Below, piece after piece: positions 63,283 to 64,000 of a stretch of 64,000 nucleotides of DNA. The notes below the pieces were generated by a model. The model ran no database searches, was not told the DNA's origin, and saw only the letters and a program-made list of their open reading frames with translations. Within the stretch, counting starts at the first letter, position 1, and every line of letters starts with the position of its first letter. The stretch spans positions 3,658,001-3,722,000 of the forward strand of contig NC_013061.1 of NCBI RefSeq assembly GCF_000023825.1, in the 5' to 3' direction. Both the position numbers and the translations under genes were made by a program. Source of the DNA: Pedobacter heparinus DSM 2366 (GTDB taxonomy: Bacteria > Bacteroidota > Bacteroidia > Sphingobacteriales > Sphingobacteriaceae).

Positions 63283-64000
63283 TTTTTTGTAGTTTGGTTG
63301 CTTACTGATTTAATTTTCGGGTGCTGGTTATTGCTTACCGAGACATTGCCTACAGCGCCTTCTTTCCAGATAAAATACTTTGCAGGTGTATATACAGTAT
63401 TTGCGGTAACAAAGCCGTTCGCTACATTTTTCAGATAAACTGCAGTATTTGTATTGGCGGTACTGGCCATATTGAGCCCCCTAAGCTCAAAATCGCTTGT
63501 ATTTTCAAGGGCTATGGCCGGACGTTCGTCATCACCGGTAAAAGAAAGCCTGATGTCATTTAAGCGGATTCCTTTTACATGTTTTACGTACAATCCGTAA
63601 GCCGGCAGTGGACCAAACATAGTGGCTTCTGGATAATGATCGGCCAGGGTTTCCAGTTTACGGAACATGGCATCGGCCTTTGCCCCGCCAGAGCTGGAAA
63701 TAGAGATGTTGCTTAAAGAAACATTTTCTATGATGGCATTTTCAAGTCCGATGACTGAGCTGCCGGTAATATCGGCCCCTGTAGCCGTTACATTGGAGAT
63801 ATGGATGTTCCTGGCTACCCCAATTCCCGGATCAGCGGCATTATCGGTATGTTTTCTTGCCCTGTTGCCCAGGCGGATAAACAGCGGTACCTGCGGCCCG
63901 TCTATGACTACGTTACTGATACTGATATTTTCCATAATGCCCCCATCAACCATTTCCAGTGAAATGCCACTGTTGCCGGCCGGTTTACCATAAATGGTGG
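63279..64000 (-). CDS. GH28-like parallel beta-helix protein, partial (5' end outside window)
   Basis: The frame is open to the window end; 240 residues are visible. Repeated Asn/Ile/Val ladders (MENISISNVVIDG, RNIHISNVTATGAD, ENVSLSNISISSSGG, GIRLNDIRLSFTGDD) form the rungs of a right-handed beta-helix, and VPLFIRLGNRARKH matches the C-terminal part of GH28 polygalacturonase/rhamnogalacturonase proteins. The catalytic Asp residues would be in the missing N-terminal part. The TGA overlaps the hexosaminidase ATG. Confidence 0.8.
   Translation of the reverse strand, partial: TIYGKPAGNSGISLEMVDGGIMENISISNVVIDGPQVPLFIRLGNRARKHTDNAADPGIGVARNIHISNVTATGADITGSSVIGLENAIIENVSLSNISISSSGGAKADAMFRKLETLADHYPEATMFGPLPAYGLYVKHVKGIRLNDIRLSFTGDDERPAIALENTSDFELRGLNMASTANTNTAVYLKNVANGFVTANTVYTPAKYFIWKEGAVGNVSVSNNQHPKIKSVSNQTTKK

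Noticed and set aside
49464..64000. Horizontally acquired island
   Set aside because: No integrase, transposase, flanking tRNA or direct repeats are seen, and base composition does not visibly change. Codon statistics would be needed to test it further.

Overview
The window looks like chromosomal DNA of a Bacteroidota bacterium, most likely family Sphingobacteriaceae (Pedobacter or a close relative). This rests on moderate to low GC, promoters of the TAnnTTTG (-7) type, Rho with a long disordered insert, STN-domain TonB receptors with ECF sigma/FecR regulators, DUF2851 and DUF4254 proteins, and a polysaccharide locus. The species is not determined. I see no phage, insertion sequence or CRISPR array.

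Layout. 1-3.0 kb: the 5' part of a LytS-type histidine kinase and a secreted serine hydrolase. 3.1-7.3 kb: tRNA-Leu(GAG), a PhnP-like metallo-hydrolase, lolA and ftsK. 7.4-20.8 kb: housekeeping genes (ankyrin protein, PspC protein, DUF2851, pyrF, rho, pssA, Hpt, folK, sppA, a PolX-like protein, DUF4254, a GT9 glycosyltransferase, a SixA-like phosphatase, AMP nucleosidase). 20.9-24.6 kb: the tRNA-Leu(TAG)-tig-clpP-clpX group, punctuated by three hairpins. 24.8-28.7 kb: a small unknown gene, an unexported helical-backbone metal-receptor protein, and glgC-glgA for glycogen.

28.8-36.2 kb is a six-gene assimilatory sulfate operon: sulfite reductase, cobA, a precorrin-2 dehydrogenase/TSUP transporter fusion, APS reductase cysH, cysD, cysN. 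It activates and reduces sulfate and makes the sirohaem its sulfite reductase needs. Just upstream I find an 18-codon frame with two Cys codons, followed by mutually exclusive RNA stems and a terminator with seven Ts: a candidate cysteine-responsive attenuator, and the best candidate in the window for an undescribed regulatory system.

36.7-39.2 kb: metallophosphoesterase, a divergent CDP-alcohol phosphotransferase and GtrA. 39.2-43.6 kb: ECF sigma, FecR and an STN TonB receptor. 43.7-49.4 kb: lone ExbD, a secreted protein of unknown function, a membrane-anchored AraC regulator, a lipoprotein/porin-like pair, a class A beta-lactamase-like hydrolase and an SDR protein.

49.5-64.0 kb is one tightly packed minus-strand operon of at least eight genes: GH28-like beta-helix protein (cut by the window end), GH20-like hexosaminidase, three alpha/alpha-barrel-like proteins, GH105, a variant NagB-like enzyme and a TonB receptor. 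Within the window it lacks a SusC/SusD pair. The enzyme mix points to a glycan holding both uronic acid and N-acetylhexosamine.
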